A DNA stretch of 64,000 nucleotides from an uncultured Cohaesibacter sp. GTDB taxonomy: Bacteria; Pseudomonadota; Alphaproteobacteria; Rhizobiales; Cohaesibacteraceae. Below the pieces are notes generated by a model. The model did not search any database. It saw nothing but the letters and a program-made list of their open reading frames with translations, and had not been told where the DNA came from. The position numbers and the translations under genes were made by a program. Location: positions 1-64,000 of the forward strand of contig NZ_OY781114.1 of assembly GCF_963676485.1 (NCBI RefSeq), given 5' to 3'. Positions 17,726 through 27,952 of the stretch are shown piece by piece; position 1 is the first letter of the stretch; each line of letters begins with the position of its first letter.

Positions 17726-20419
17726 ATGTCCCAAGATAATAGCGTCGTAAGACTTGAAGACTACACCCCTACGCCCTACTCGATTGATCACGTTTCCCTG
17801 ACTGTTCGGCTAGACCCGCTTGAAACCGTTGTGACGTCGACCTTGTCGATTGCCCCCAGAGACGGGGGCTCCAAGGATGCGGCGCTCAAACTGGATGGAG
17901 ACGATCTCGTTTTTGTTTCGGCGCGTTTGAATGGCAACGTCCTTGACGCCGGCACCTACAGTGCCGCACCAGATCAGTTCATTCTGAACACCCCGCCGCA
18001 TGAAGCCTTTACGCTGGAGCTGGTAACCCGGCTTGCCCCGCAAAAGAACACGCAGCTCATGGGCCTCTACCGGTCCAATGGCGCCTATTGCACCCAATGC
18101 GAAGCAGAAGGCTTCCGCCGCATCACCTATTTCTACGACAGACCGGACGTGCTCAGCGTCTATGATGTGCGCATTGAAGCCCCTACCGAGGTAAAATACC
18201 TGCTGGCCAACGGTAACATCGTTGATAGCGGCTCCATGGCACCTCCTGAAGGGCACACAAAGGATCAAGCCTGGCATTATGCCTGTTGGCAAGACCCCTT
18301 CCCCAAGCCCTCATATCTGTTTGCTCTTGTGGCTGGCGATTTGGCTCGCGTGGAAGATCATTTTGTCACGCGCTCAGGCCGAGACATAACACTTCATATT
18401 TATGTGGAGCACGGCAAGGAAGATCGCGTCGATCACGCCATGGATTCGCTCAAGCGGTCCATGAAGTGGGACGAGGATGTGTTCGATCGCGAATATGATC
18501 TCGACATATTCATGATCGTGGCTGTGTCCGACTTTAATATGGGCGCCATGGAGAATAAGGGGCTCAATGTTTTCAACGACAAATATGTTTTGGCAAAGCC
18601 CGAGACGGCAACTGACACCGATTATGCTCTGATCGAAGGTGTAATCGCACATGAATATTTTCATAACTGGACGGGCAACAGGATCACCTGTCGCGACTGG
18701 TTCCAGCTTTGCCTGAAGGAAGGCCTCACGGTTTTCCGTGATCAGGAATTCTCTTCCGACATGCGCTCCCGTCCGGTCAAGCGCATTTCAGATGTGCAGC
18801 AACTGCGCGCACGCCAGTTCCCCGAAGATAGCGGTCCTCTTGCCCATCAGGTGCGGCCGGAAGTCTATTCAGAGATCAACAATTTCTATACCTCGACTGT
18901 TTATGAAAAAGGCGCCGAGGTCTGCCGGATGCTCGAAACCATGCTGGGCAAAGAGGGCTTCAAGGCGGGTATCGATCTCTATTTCGACCGCTTCGATGGA
19001 CAGGCTGTCACGATCGAGGATTTCATTGCCTCCTTCGAAGATGCCTGCTCGGTCGACCTCTCCCAGTTTGCGCTATGGTATAGTCAGGCGGGGACACCCA
19101 ATCTGGTTGCTACTTATTCCTATGATGCAGCGCGTCAACAATTGTCCCTTTCTATCGAACAGTCCTGTCCACCAACCCCTGGACAACCAACCAAGAAGGT
19201 CATGCATATTCCGGTTCGCTTCGGGCTGGTTGGGCGCGATGGCAGTCCGGTTGGATTTGCCTCGGTCATTGATGCAATTTCGGGCGAGGAAATCGGCAAA
19301 TCTGATTGCTCCGTTCTGGAGATCCGAGACCGTCAGCATAAATTCACCCTCACCGGTGTCAGCAAGGATGCAATCCCATCTCTGTTGCGAGGCTTCTCCG
19401 CTCCGGTGCATCTGCGTTCCAACTTGACCCATGAAGACTATCTTTGCCTGATGGGACATGACACAGATCCGTTCAATCGCTGGGAAGCCGCACAGTTCAT
19501 TCTGATGGACCATCTGGTACAACAGACCCGTGCTTTGCAGTCTGGTGCGGCTACAAAGACAGATAAGCTGGACGACAGCATTCTGGACGCCCTCAAAGCC
19601 TGTCTTTTGAATGATAGCTTGGAATGCGCCTTCCGTGCGCAATTGCTTCAGCTTCCAATTGAATCCGATGTTGCTCGCGAAATCGGCACCAATGTAGATC
19701 CCGATGCCATTCATCAAGCTCGCGAAGGCTTGCGCCATGCGCTTTCAACCGCCTTGGGCGATAGCATCATTGAGCTCTACAAGGAACTGGAAAGCAATGG
19801 CTCCAGCTTCCAATCAGATGCACAGTCAGCGGGACGCCGGGCGCTTCGCAATGGGCTGCTTGATTTGGCTCTTGCCCGCAAGGAGCAAGCTATATCCGAT
19901 CTGGCAGTGGCACATTATCATAGTGCGACCAATATGACGGACCGTTTCGCGGCGCTTGCCAGCCTGACGCGCAATGAAATACCAGCAGCCAATGCGCTGC
20001 TTGAGGATTTCCACGCTGAATTCACACATGATGCACTGGTTATCGACAAGTGGTTGTCTCTGCAAGCCTCAGCTCCGCAAGAAACAACATTGCAACGGGT
20101 CAAAGATCTGCTCTCCCATCCATCCTTCTCGATGAACAACCCGAACCGTGTGCGCTCGCTCATCGGAGCCTTTGCCATGAACAATCAGGTGCAGTTCAAT
20201 CGCAAGGACGGACAAGGGTTTAAGCTGGTCGCAGATATCATCATAGAACTGGACAAATCCAACCCTCAAACAGCAGCTCGACTGGCGAACAATTTCCGCT
20301 CCTGGAAAGCACTGGAAGCCGAACGGCAGACGCAAGCGAAGAAAGAGCTTCTTAGAATCGCGCAAACCAAGAACCTGTCGAAAGATGTTGCTGATATCGC
20401 CAATCGGTGCTTGCAATGA
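17726..20419 (+). CDS. pepN: Aminopeptidase N (M1 family metallopeptidase)
   Basis: Cytoplasmic zinc aminopeptidase of 897 residues, the usual size of the proteobacterial PepN family (about 870-890). It removes N-terminal residues from peptides late in protein turnover. The GAMEN substrate-anchoring motif is at 273-277. The zinc site is H309-E310-Y-F-H313 with the third ligand E332 in KEGLTVFRD. The C-terminal half is the helical and beta-sandwich region of gammaproteobacterial-type PepN (ALWYSQAGTPNL, SNLTHEDYLCL, NPNRVRSLIGAFA). No signal peptide. It is followed by the PleC-like kinase gene on the same strand after a 190-base gap that has its own promoter signals, so the two are probably not one operon. 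Confidence 0.96.
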   Translation: MSQDNSVVRLEDYTPTPYSIDHVSLTVRLDPLETVVTSTLSIAPRDGGSKDAALKLDGDDLVFVSARLNGNVLDAGTYSAAPDQFILNTPPHEAFTLELVTRLAPQKNTQLMGLYRSNGAYCTQCEAEGFRRITYFYDRPDVLSVYDVRIEAPTEVKYLLANGNIVDSGSMAPPEGHTKDQAWHYACWQDPFPKPSYLFALVAGDLARVEDHFVTRSGRDITLHIYVEHGKEDRVDHAMDSLKRSMKWDEDVFDREYDLDIFMIVAVSDFNMGAMENKGLNVFNDKYVLAKPETATDTDYALIEGVIAHEYFHNWTGNRITCRDWFQLCLKEGLTVFRDQEFSSDMRSRPVKRISDVQQLRARQFPEDSGPLAHQVRPEVYSEINNFYTSTVYEKGAEVCRMLETMLGKEGFKAGIDLYFDRFDGQAVTIEDFIASFEDACSVDLSQFALWYSQAGTPNLVATYSYDAARQQLSLSIEQSCPPTPGQPTKKVMHIPVRFGLVGRDGSPVGFASVIDAISGEEIGKSDCSVLEIRDRQHKFTLTGVSKDAIPSLLRGFSAPVHLRSNLTHEDYLCLMGHDTDPFNRWEAAQFILMDHLVQQTRALQSGAATKTDKLDDSILDALKACLLNDSLECAFRAQLLQLPIESDVAREIGTNVDPDAIHQAREGLRHALSTALGDSIIELYKELESNGSSFQSDAQSAGRRALRNGLLDLALARKEQAISDLAVAHYHSATNMTDRFAALASLTRNEIPAANALLEDFHAEFTHDALVIDKWLSLQASAPQETTLQRVKDLLSHPSFSMNNPNRVRSLIGAFAMNNQVQFNRKDGQGFKLVADIIIELDKSNPQTAARLANNFRSWKALEAERQTQAKKELLRIAQTKNLSKDVADIANRCLQ

Positions 20420-20475
20420 TGAAAACACCCTGAGTCTTTAACAGAATCATACATTTGCCAAACTGCAATTAGGCT

Positions 20476-20494
20476 TGTTAACCTCTTGTTAACC
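20476..20494 (+). promoter_or_regulatory. CtrA-type box upstream of the PleC-like kinase gene
   Basis: The sequence TTAA-CCTCTTG-TTAAC (20478-20493) is an exact match to the full CtrA recognition pattern TTAA-N7-TTAAC known from Caulobacter and Rhizobiales. It sits about 120 bases before the kinase start codon. This suggests cell-cycle control of the kinase gene. Binding itself is not shown. Confidence 0.7.
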
Positions 20495-20610
20495 AAAAAA
20501 TTCACTTGGGACTCTAGACAAACACTCCGAGGTCGATTCAAATGAGGTCGACTTCGGAGATGCGGCAAACCTCCGAGAAATTGACAAGAACAACTTCAAG
20601 GAGGTCGGGT

Positions 20611-23187
20611 ATGACGCAGGCCGGTATAGCCAGCGCGCCCAAAGAGGCAAGATTCAGACTATTCGGGGCATCCCCGAATAGTCACGAGCCTCATGTCTCC
20701 GGACCTGCACGCCTTTTGGCTGATCCCTCCTACTTTCAACGGGTCAGGGAAGAGCCTTGGCTGCGCCGCATCATTCCCGCCGTTATTCTCGTGTTTATCA
20801 CGATGGTCGGTATCATGCGCGCCGATGATCTACTGGGTGACCGTGAAGAGATCGAGTCCACCTCCAGCCAGCAGTTGCAGCTCATAGCGGCGTTGGTTAC
20901 CGAGCGCGTTGCCCGGCAATTGGATGCGTTTGCGCAGAGCGTCAATGCAAGCAAAACAGAGGCCCGATCCGGCGACACCCCTTCCGTTGCCGCGACTGGT
21001 TCCAAGACGGAAAAACCGACCGAAGCAGAAGTTGAATATGCTGGTGAAGGCTTGAGCTCAACGGCAACCGCCGCAAGTCGTCCAAGCAAGGAATTGCGGC
21101 AGAGCTGGCTCGAGAAAGCCATGCCAGCGAGCGATATTTCAGAAAAGTATCAAGTCTATCAGACTGATGCGACAGGCATGATCGTTGCTGCCATCCCCAC
21201 TCTCACCAATGACATGCGCAAAACGCAAATCGATCTGCTGGGGCGTGCTCAGGCTTTTTCAACCATTGGCGCAAGCGCTGGTGTGTTTGATGTAACCACC
21301 AGTGACAACAAGGATGCATTGGCAACGGTTCGACATCTGGGGGGCGGACGCGGCGCTATCACCGTGTTGGTACCCACCGATGAACTGTTCATGGCATGGC
21401 GCGCAGACGTTACCCGCAATGCAATCACCTTTGTCATAATGAGCGCGATCATTCTACTGATCGTCTACGCCTTTTTCAGTCAGGGCGCCCGCGCCAGAGA
21501 AGCCGATAGCATCTTTGAAGCCACCGTGCAGAGAATGGATGCCGCCTTGCGCCACTCCCGCTCCGGCTTGTGGGACTGGGACCTGGGCAATGGCCATATC
21601 TATTGGTCCCCTTCCATGTTTGATCTGCTTGGACTGGAGCAATCGGACGAATTGCTAAATTTTGCCACCATCAATGAGCGCATGCATCCCGAGGATGGCA
21701 ATCTACATCAGCATGTTCAGGATCTCCTGTCTTCAGAACAATCAATGATGGATCGACGGTTCCGGATGCGACATGAAGATGGTCGCTGGATCTGGATCCA
21801 GATCCGAGCAGAGCTGACAGTATCACCCAAAGACCGTCTGCATTTGATGGGTGTTGTCATGGATGTTTCCCAGCAAATTGAGCAGGCTGAACATGACAAA
21901 CTGGCGGACATCCGTCTCAGAGATGCCGTAGACACCATTTCTGAAGCCTTCGTTCTGTGGGATAAAGACAGCAAGCTGGTGCTCTGCAACCGTCCGTATC
22001 GCACGCTGCACAATCTGCCGGAAGATGAAGAAATTATAGGCCTAAGCTACAATGAAATCATGGCTTCCGGCCAGCCGCATGTCATAGATATTGAAGATGA
22101 CAACGACATTGATCAAAGCCAGATTTTGCTTGACCGCGTGAGCACCTCGCCCAAAGCTGCGCGCAGCTACAAGGTTCAGCTCGCCGATGGCCGCTGGCTG
22201 CAAATCAGCGAACGCCGCACGCGCGATGGTGGTTTTGTTTCAGTGGGTACGGATATTTCCAATCTCAAGCTGCAGGAACAGCGCTTGCTGGAAAGCGAAC
22301 AGCAGCTCATTTCTTCTGTAGCCGATCTCAGAAAATCACGACAGACACTGGAAATGCAGGCTCAGCAGCTGGTGGTTCTTACCGAACAATATGCCAAGGA
22401 AAAAGAGAATGCGGAAATCGCCAACCGTGCGAAATCTCAGTTTCTGGCGAATATCTCACACGAATTGCGCACGCCTCTCAATGCCATTATCGGCTTTTCC
22501 GAGGTCATGAAACAGGAGATCTTTGGCGAGCATTCAACGCAGAAATACAAGGACTATTCAAAGGACATTCATTCAAGCGGATCTTATCTACTAGGCCTCA
22601 TCGACGACATCCTGAATATGTCCCGTCTGGAAGATGGCGAAGTCGACCTCAAGCCATCGGAGCTTGATCTTGTCTCCCTCGTCAGGGAGACTTATGAAAG
22701 CAACATTGATGAATTGGCGCAAGAGCGCCAGCTTTCCTTGAAGGATGAACTGCCAGACACGCTTACGGCCTATGCAGACCCCAATCTGATTGAGCAGGTT
22801 CTGCTCAACCTGCTCGACAATGCTGTGAAATTCTCTCAGGAAGGTGGCCAGATCGCTCTCAGAGGAGAAATCAAGGACGGCTACAGCTATCTGACCATTT
22901 CGGATACAGGCGTTGGTATCCCGCAGGATGCTCTCGATCGGATGGGGAACCCGTTTGAGCAGGTGCAAAACCAATTCACCAAGAGCCATAAAGGCTCGGG
23001 TCTGGGCTTATCCATCTCGCGAACAATCATCTGCCTTTCCGGTGGCACGATGAAGATCCGCTCAAGGATCGGTCAAGGCACGCGCATTACCATTTGCTTG
23101 CCCAGTAAGATACGTGGCGCAATACCGGATATGGCAACACTCAGCCAAACCAAGCATCCGCACCAATTGAGTGCCACGCCCCACTAG
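20611..23187 (+). CDS. pleC: PAS-domain sensor histidine kinase, PleC-like
   Basis: Inner-membrane histidine kinase/phosphatase of 858 residues. The ATG at 20611 has a perfect AAGGAGG six bases upstream; an earlier in-frame ATG does not. Membrane segment 1 (about 53-71), a periplasmic part of about 200 residues rich in T, S and A, membrane segment 2 (about 270-290), two PAS domains (DWDLGNGHIYWSP; EAFVLWDKDSKLVLCN), a coiled stretch, HisKA with H617 in ANISHELRTPLNAIIGFSE, and HATPase (NLLDNAVKFS, DTGVGIP, GSGLGLSISR). The HisKA region is of the PleC/DivJ/PdhS type that acts on DivK and PleD. Its position beside glnE, a CtrA box upstream, and the domain order support PleC. A different DivK-family kinase is possible. 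Confidence 0.8.
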   Translation: MTQAGIASAPKEARFRLFGASPNSHEPHVSGPARLLADPSYFQRVREEPWLRRIIPAVILVFITMVGIMRADDLLGDREEIESTSSQQLQLIAALVTERVARQLDAFAQSVNASKTEARSGDTPSVAATGSKTEKPTEAEVEYAGEGLSSTATAASRPSKELRQSWLEKAMPASDISEKYQVYQTDATGMIVAAIPTLTNDMRKTQIDLLGRAQAFSTIGASAGVFDVTTSDNKDALATVRHLGGGRGAITVLVPTDELFMAWRADVTRNAITFVIMSAIILLIVYAFFSQGARAREADSIFEATVQRMDAALRHSRSGLWDWDLGNGHIYWSPSMFDLLGLEQSDELLNFATINERMHPEDGNLHQHVQDLLSSEQSMMDRRFRMRHEDGRWIWIQIRAELTVSPKDRLHLMGVVMDVSQQIEQAEHDKLADIRLRDAVDTISEAFVLWDKDSKLVLCNRPYRTLHNLPEDEEIIGLSYNEIMASGQPHVIDIEDDNDIDQSQILLDRVSTSPKAARSYKVQLADGRWLQISERRTRDGGFVSVGTDISNLKLQEQRLLESEQQLISSVADLRKSRQTLEMQAQQLVVLTEQYAKEKENAEIANRAKSQFLANISHELRTPLNAIIGFSEVMKQEIFGEHSTQKYKDYSKDIHSSGSYLLGLIDDILNMSRLEDGEVDLKPSELDLVSLVRETYESNIDELAQERQLSLKDELPDTLTAYADPNLIEQVLLNLLDNAVKFSQEGGQIALRGEIKDGYSYLTISDTGVGIPQDALDRMGNPFEQVQNQFTKSHKGSGLGLSISRTIICLSGGTMKIRSRIGQGTRITICLPSKIRGAIPDMATLSQTKHPHQLSATPH

Positions 23188-23307
23188 ACCGCCCTATCGG
23201 GAAGATGTGGGCGCCGCGCGGCAAGCAGACCAGTCACCTTTTGGAAATGCATCTGATCATGTACGAGACGCGCCCGCCATTCACGGCCGCGTCAAAAAGC
23301 TTTGGTA

Positions 23308-23320
23308 CCCCCCCCCCCCC
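23308..23320. repeat. 13-base poly-C tract touching the glnE stop codon
   Basis: Thirteen consecutive C bases on the plus strand (G on the minus strand). The last C is the third base of the glnE stop codon TAG read on the minus strand. It lies in the convergent gap between the PleC-like gene and glnE. Such tracts are prone to slippage, but here a length change would fall after the stop and would not alter GlnE. Confidence 0.85.
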
Positions 23321-26307
23321 TAGTCTTTGCCTTCCTCCACCGGTCCGACCAGACGAACAAAGCAGGCTCTGGCATCTGACTGATATTCCCTGAGCTTTTC
23401 TTCAAGACTTCTCATGTCGATCTCTTGCGAGGCACGAACAACAACATCCTTGAGCGCCGTGGCTGCCTTGTTGGGGTCAAAGCTCTCGGACAGGCACACA
23501 CGCAGGATTTGCGTGACATCGTGATAGAGGCGAATGGCAGGCAACAAGATATCGGCGTCAGCATTATCCACCAGCCCTCTGTCAACGCAAAGGCGCAAGC
23601 TTTGGTCCGTGCTGGCATGCAATATCTCGGGGTGTTTATACGCATGCATGAGCTGAAGCCCTTGCGCAATGAATTCTACATCCACCAGCCCACCTGGCAC
23701 CTGTTTGATATTCCAGATGTCGGTGGTGTGCTTCTCCCGCTCGATGCGGGCACGCATCTGGGCAATGTCTCGTTTGATGCGTTGCTCATCTCGTTGACGA
23801 GACAGGATCGAGACGATCTCCTGACGCACCTTTTTGCAAAAGGCATCGTCGCCCGCAATAATCCGGGCACGCGTGAGCGCCATATGCTCCCATGTCCAGG
23901 CATCAGAAGTGTGATAGCTCGTGAAGGACTTAAAGGATGTCGCCAATGGACCGGAATTGCCGGAGGGTCTCAGGCGGAAATCCACATCATAGAGATCCCC
24001 CTCTGCTGTCGGTGCAGAGAGAGCCGTGATAAGACGCTGAGTGAGCCGCGCATAATATTGACTTGCGGCCAGAGGCTTCTTTCCGTCAGAAAATTTGATG
24101 TTCTCATCAAAATCATAGATCAGCATGAGGTCGAGGTCAGATGAAGCGGTCATCTCACGCCCGCCCAACTTGCCCATGGCGATCACAGCAACCTGCCCGC
24201 CAGGCATCTTGCCGTGGCGCTCTTCAAGTTCCTTTTGGGAATTAACCAACATGTGCCGGATGATCACACCGGCCAACATCGCGTAAGCGGCTCCGGCCTG
24301 TGAGGCCGAAATGATGCCCATAAGAATGCGTACTCCGATGAGGAACAATTGCTCCTGTCCGAAGATCCGGGCTGAATCAAGAGCATCCTCAAAGCAAGTG
24401 GCCTCCGAGAGCACCTTTTGCAGCTGCGCATCCAGATAGTCGCGCTCCAGAATATCGCCCAGAAAAGCCGGATCAAGCAACGCATCGATCACCCGTGGCC
24501 GTCGCGCCATGGTCCGAGCAAGACGTGGCGCAGCCCCAAGGATGATGATCAGGGTTTCGAAAAGTTGCGGGTTGTTGCGCAGAAGAGAAAAGACCTGCAC
24601 CCCTGATGGCAGCCCCTTGAGAAAGGCATGGAAAGACAGGAAGGAAGTATCTGGATTGTTCGTTTTGCCCAGAGCGGCCAATAGATCAGGGGTGAACTCT
24701 GTCAGACGTTCCCGAGCCTTGGCGGAGCGCATGGCCGGGTAGCGCCCGAAATGCCAACTGCGAATGGTATTGATCACCTCTTTGGGATTCTGGAACCCCA
24801 TTTCAGTCAAGGTCTCTATCGTGCTGGGATCATATTCCTCACCCGTGAAGACAAGATTGCCACCACCCTCAGCCCCCAAAGCCTGCTCTTCCTTAAAGAG
24901 ATTGGAATAATGGCCTTGGACGCATTCCAGTGTGTCGCGCAAATCTCGCTTGAAGGCATCGACAGATGCATAGCCCATCATGCGGCCGATTTCCGCAACG
25001 CCTTCGTCGCTTTGAGGCATCATGTGGGTCTGCTCATCGCGTTGCATCTGAATGCGATGCTCGACCTTGCGCAGGAACTCGTAGCATTGGCTCAACTCAT
25101 CACGAGCGCGCTCTGATATCCAGGTCAGGCCGACGAGTTCGGATAGCATGGGAATGGTTTCCCTGCCACGCAAATCGGGATTGCGGCCCCCTGCAATGAG
25201 TTGCTGGGTTTGAACGAAAAACTCGATCTCACGGATTCCGCCCCGCCCCAGCTTCACATTATGCCCGTTAACGGCAACCGAGCCGTGCCCCTTGTGCGCA
25301 TGGATTTGACGTTTGATCGAATGCACATCGGCGAGCGCTGCATAATCAAAATACTTGCGCCAGATAAAGGGGTTGATTTCCTGCAGGAAGGCATCCCCAG
25401 CGGCGATGTCGCCAGCGCATGGGCGAGCCTTGATCAGGGCCGCACGTTCCCAGTTTTGCCCCATACTCTCATAATATTGCAACGCTGCCAGAATAGCCAC
25501 GGCTGGCGGGGTTGACCCCGGATCGGGACGCAGACGCAAATCCGTACGGAAGACATAGCCATCCGCGGTTCGCTCCTGCATGATCTTGACGAGTTGCCGG
25601 GTAAAGCGAACATAGGTCCGGTTCATCTCATAGGGATCGTCACAACAGCCACTTTGGGAATCATAAAGAATTATCAAATCGATATCGGAAGAATAATTAA
25701 GCTCGCCAGCACCATGTTTGCCCATGGCAAGCGCGACAAAGCCGCATTCCAGCTCGGGATCATCCGGATGTGGCAGCGTGACCTTGCCACGGCGATGGTA
25801 ATCCTTGAGGACAAAGCGTAAAGCACCGCGAAGAGTGGCATCGGCAATCTTCGTTAAGGCATTGGTGACCTGCTTCACGGTCCAAAGCCCAGCGAGATCA
25901 GCCAGCGCAATCGTCAGGGCTGCGTCTTGCTTGATCAAGCGCAGATGACTCATGACGGATGCTTCACTATCGTGGACTTCATCAATGGCGCTTGTCGCCA
26001 AAGCCTTGATGCGTTCATCCGCTGCCTGACCAAGGATTTCAGAAACCCGCACGGGCTTCTGCACCATCAAGTCGCGCAAGAAAGAGGAAGTGCTGCAAAT
26101 ACCGGCCAACAAGCCCTTGAGGTGTTCGTGCTTCAAGGCAGCATCGAGCGTAGCAAGCGCAGGCCCGGCTTTGGGGTCGCCTTCTTTCAGCTTCTGACAA
26201 CTCTCCATCAGTAAGGACAGTTGTTCATCCAGATCTCCGTTTTGCGGAAGAGCTTGTCCGTCCAGCCAAAATGCATCAACGCCGTTCCCGATTTTAGCGG
26301 CACTCAT
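23320..26307 (-). CDS. glnE: Bifunctional glutamine synthetase adenylyltransferase/adenylyl-removing enzyme
   Basis: Enzyme of 995 residues that switches glutamine synthetase off and on by adding or removing AMP in response to PII and glutamine. Two nucleotidyltransferase domains are visible: the N-terminal AR domain with GKHGAGELNYSSDIDLIILYD-type motif (G-x-G-E-L-N-Y-S-S-D-I-D-L), and the C-terminal AT domain with GKLGGREMTASSDLDL. Each is followed by a helical GlnD-PII-binding-like segment (GRGGIREIEFFVQ; VPGGLVDVEFIAQ). The ATG at complement 26307 follows GGGGAGAG. It is convergent with the PleC-like kinase gene and upstream of a two-component system on the same strand, an order seen in several Rhizobiales. 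The C-terminus ends normally before a poly-C tract. Confidence 0.97.
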   Translation of the reverse strand: MSAAKIGNGVDAFWLDGQALPQNGDLDEQLSLLMESCQKLKEGDPKAGPALATLDAALKHEHLKGLLAGICSTSSFLRDLMVQKPVRVSEILGQAADERIKALATSAIDEVHDSEASVMSHLRLIKQDAALTIALADLAGLWTVKQVTNALTKIADATLRGALRFVLKDYHRRGKVTLPHPDDPELECGFVALAMGKHGAGELNYSSDIDLIILYDSQSGCCDDPYEMNRTYVRFTRQLVKIMQERTADGYVFRTDLRLRPDPGSTPPAVAILAALQYYESMGQNWERAALIKARPCAGDIAAGDAFLQEINPFIWRKYFDYAALADVHSIKRQIHAHKGHGSVAVNGHNVKLGRGGIREIEFFVQTQQLIAGGRNPDLRGRETIPMLSELVGLTWISERARDELSQCYEFLRKVEHRIQMQRDEQTHMMPQSDEGVAEIGRMMGYASVDAFKRDLRDTLECVQGHYSNLFKEEQALGAEGGGNLVFTGEEYDPSTIETLTEMGFQNPKEVINTIRSWHFGRYPAMRSAKARERLTEFTPDLLAALGKTNNPDTSFLSFHAFLKGLPSGVQVFSLLRNNPQLFETLIIILGAAPRLARTMARRPRVIDALLDPAFLGDILERDYLDAQLQKVLSEATCFEDALDSARIFGQEQLFLIGVRILMGIISASQAGAAYAMLAGVIIRHMLVNSQKELEERHGKMPGGQVAVIAMGKLGGREMTASSDLDLMLIYDFDENIKFSDGKKPLAASQYYARLTQRLITALSAPTAEGDLYDVDFRLRPSGNSGPLATSFKSFTSYHTSDAWTWEHMALTRARIIAGDDAFCKKVRQEIVSILSRQRDEQRIKRDIAQMRARIEREKHTTDIWNIKQVPGGLVDVEFIAQGLQLMHAYKHPEILHASTDQSLRLCVDRGLVDNADADILLPAIRLYHDVTQILRVCLSESFDPNKAATALKDVVVRASQEIDMRSLEEKLREYQSDARACFVRLVGPVEEGKD

Positions 26308-26359
26308 AGTCTCTCCCCTTCTCTCAGCTATCAGGCTGATTTATTCGCGTGCTTGTTGG

Positions 26360-27874
26360 TCAATCGCTCTCTTGCACCATCTTGTCCGCTGAGCGTGAAT
26401 TATCCGGCGGGAAGTGGATGGAAAAAACGAGACCCGGTTCGTTGTCACCAAGCTCTATATTTGCCTCATGCAAACTTGCAACAGCATTAACAAGGCTGAG
26501 ACCCAGGCCAGATCCTGGTTGACTACGACTTTTATCGAGGCGAACGAAACGCTGCAAGACGCGCGCCCGATCCTCTTTTGCAATCCCCTGCCCATTGTCC
26601 GCAACTCTCAAAGTAATCGGGCGCGGATCGAAAGCTGCACTGCTTTCGGGCTTTTCTCCATTGCGTTTAACCGAGATATGAATGCGTGCAACGTCCGGCA
26701 GGTCACCACTTCCTTCTTTTGCCATCTTTTCGCGCTGTTCGGCCACATGGCGCACGGCATATTTCAGAGCATTGTCGATGAGATTGGCCACAGCCTGGCT
26801 GATCAGCTCCCGATTACCGCGAATGACACAATCGGACTCGGCCTCCCATGTCAAAATCGCGCCTTCATCTTCGGCGACCGGTTCATAGAGTTCAGCCATG
26901 TCGGAAGCAATCGCTCCGATATCCAGCTCGCATTTTTCAATCTGGGTTGATTTGGCCTCCACACGGGCAATTCGCAGCAATGCATCAAAGGTGCGGATAA
27001 GAGTATCGGATTCCTCAAGCGTCTGTTCCAGAGCATCACGATAGCTTTGACTGTCGCCATTCCCCGTGGCCAGCGTCACTTCCACCCGATTGCGTAGGCG
27101 CGTCAGCGGGGTTTTCAAGTCATGAGCGATATTATCGGAAACTTCCTTGAGCCCCTTCATCAGTATTTCGATACGCGAAAGCATGGTGTTGAGATTTTCC
27201 GAAAGCCGGTCGAACTCGTCACCGGCCAGCGTCACCGGCAAGCGCTCATCCAACTGCCCGCGCATGATGTTTCCGGATGCCTCAGCAATGGCGTCGATGC
27301 GTTTGAGCACCTTGCGCGAGACGAACATCCACGACAATAGCGCCAGAACGATCATCAGAATGGCCGAAACAATGAAAGCCTGTTCCACCACTTTTCTGAA
27401 AACCTCGCGCTCGCCCACATCGCGCCCAACGAGCAACCGGTATCCACCGAACATTTCATAGACGCTGACGGCGGCGTTATACTCCTTGCGCTCGGGTTCT
27501 CCAAGGCGTTGATATGGCACAGATTGTTCGAGAGCCCCGCGCTCTTCAAGCACCCATTTTGGCAATGCCGCGACATTGCCCGCCACATAGTGCCCCCGGC
27601 TATCGGTCACCAAATAAAGGCTTGCCCCGGGGCGCTTGGAGCGCTCTTCGATGACTTTGACCAACCCGGGCATACCTCCGGACCGATATTGTTCAATCAA
27701 CCCCCGAACCTCTGCCTCGATGGTCGAGTTGAGCTGGCGGGTCATCAGTAGCTGGGTATTGAGGGAGATATAGACGATAAGGAAAATCGCAAAAATGGAG
27801 AAAATGATCAAATAGATCGCACTCAGCTTGAAAGCTGTCGTGCGCATTGTCTTGTTGATCGATCCAAGCGACAT
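26360..27874 (-). CDS. Two-component sensor histidine kinase
   Basis: Membrane histidine kinase of 504 residues with an N-terminal membrane segment (about 15-37), a periplasmic domain of about 130 residues, a second membrane segment (about 167-188), HAMP, HisKA with H251 in DNIAHDLKTPLTRLRNRVE, and HATPase (NLIDNALKYA, DNGQGI, GSGLGLSLV). The ATG ending at 27874 has AGGAGCG upstream. It lies 78 bases downstream of a response-regulator gene on the same strand, so the two form a pair. It sits between glnE and the degP-regulator cluster, a position also held by an uncharacterised kinase in rhizobia. The stimulus is unknown; proximity to degP suggests envelope stress, which is inference. Confidence 0.92.
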   Translation of the reverse strand: MSLGSINKTMRTTAFKLSAIYLIIFSIFAIFLIVYISLNTQLLMTRQLNSTIEAEVRGLIEQYRSGGMPGLVKVIEERSKRPGASLYLVTDSRGHYVAGNVAALPKWVLEERGALEQSVPYQRLGEPERKEYNAAVSVYEMFGGYRLLVGRDVGEREVFRKVVEQAFIVSAILMIVLALLSWMFVSRKVLKRIDAIAEASGNIMRGQLDERLPVTLAGDEFDRLSENLNTMLSRIEILMKGLKEVSDNIAHDLKTPLTRLRNRVEVTLATGNGDSQSYRDALEQTLEESDTLIRTFDALLRIARVEAKSTQIEKCELDIGAIASDMAELYEPVAEDEGAILTWEAESDCVIRGNRELISQAVANLIDNALKYAVRHVAEQREKMAKEGSGDLPDVARIHISVKRNGEKPESSAAFDPRPITLRVADNGQGIAKEDRARVLQRFVRLDKSRSQPGSGLGLSLVNAVASLHEANIELGDNEPGLVFSIHFPPDNSRSADKMVQESD

Positions 27875-27952
27875 TCACGCTCCTGCAAAATGGTCCTTAT
27901 CAGGCCAGGCTGCTGGAAAAGAGCCGGGCCGCGGGAAAGACTAGAATGAACG

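Noticed and set aside
23281-23320. Restriction-site-like sequence (AAGCTT and GGTACC) beside the poly-C tract, hinting at vector or linker contamination
   Set aside because: Both flanks are normal coding ends of neighbouring genes in an order known from related bacteria, so contamination is unlikely; the tract itself is reported.
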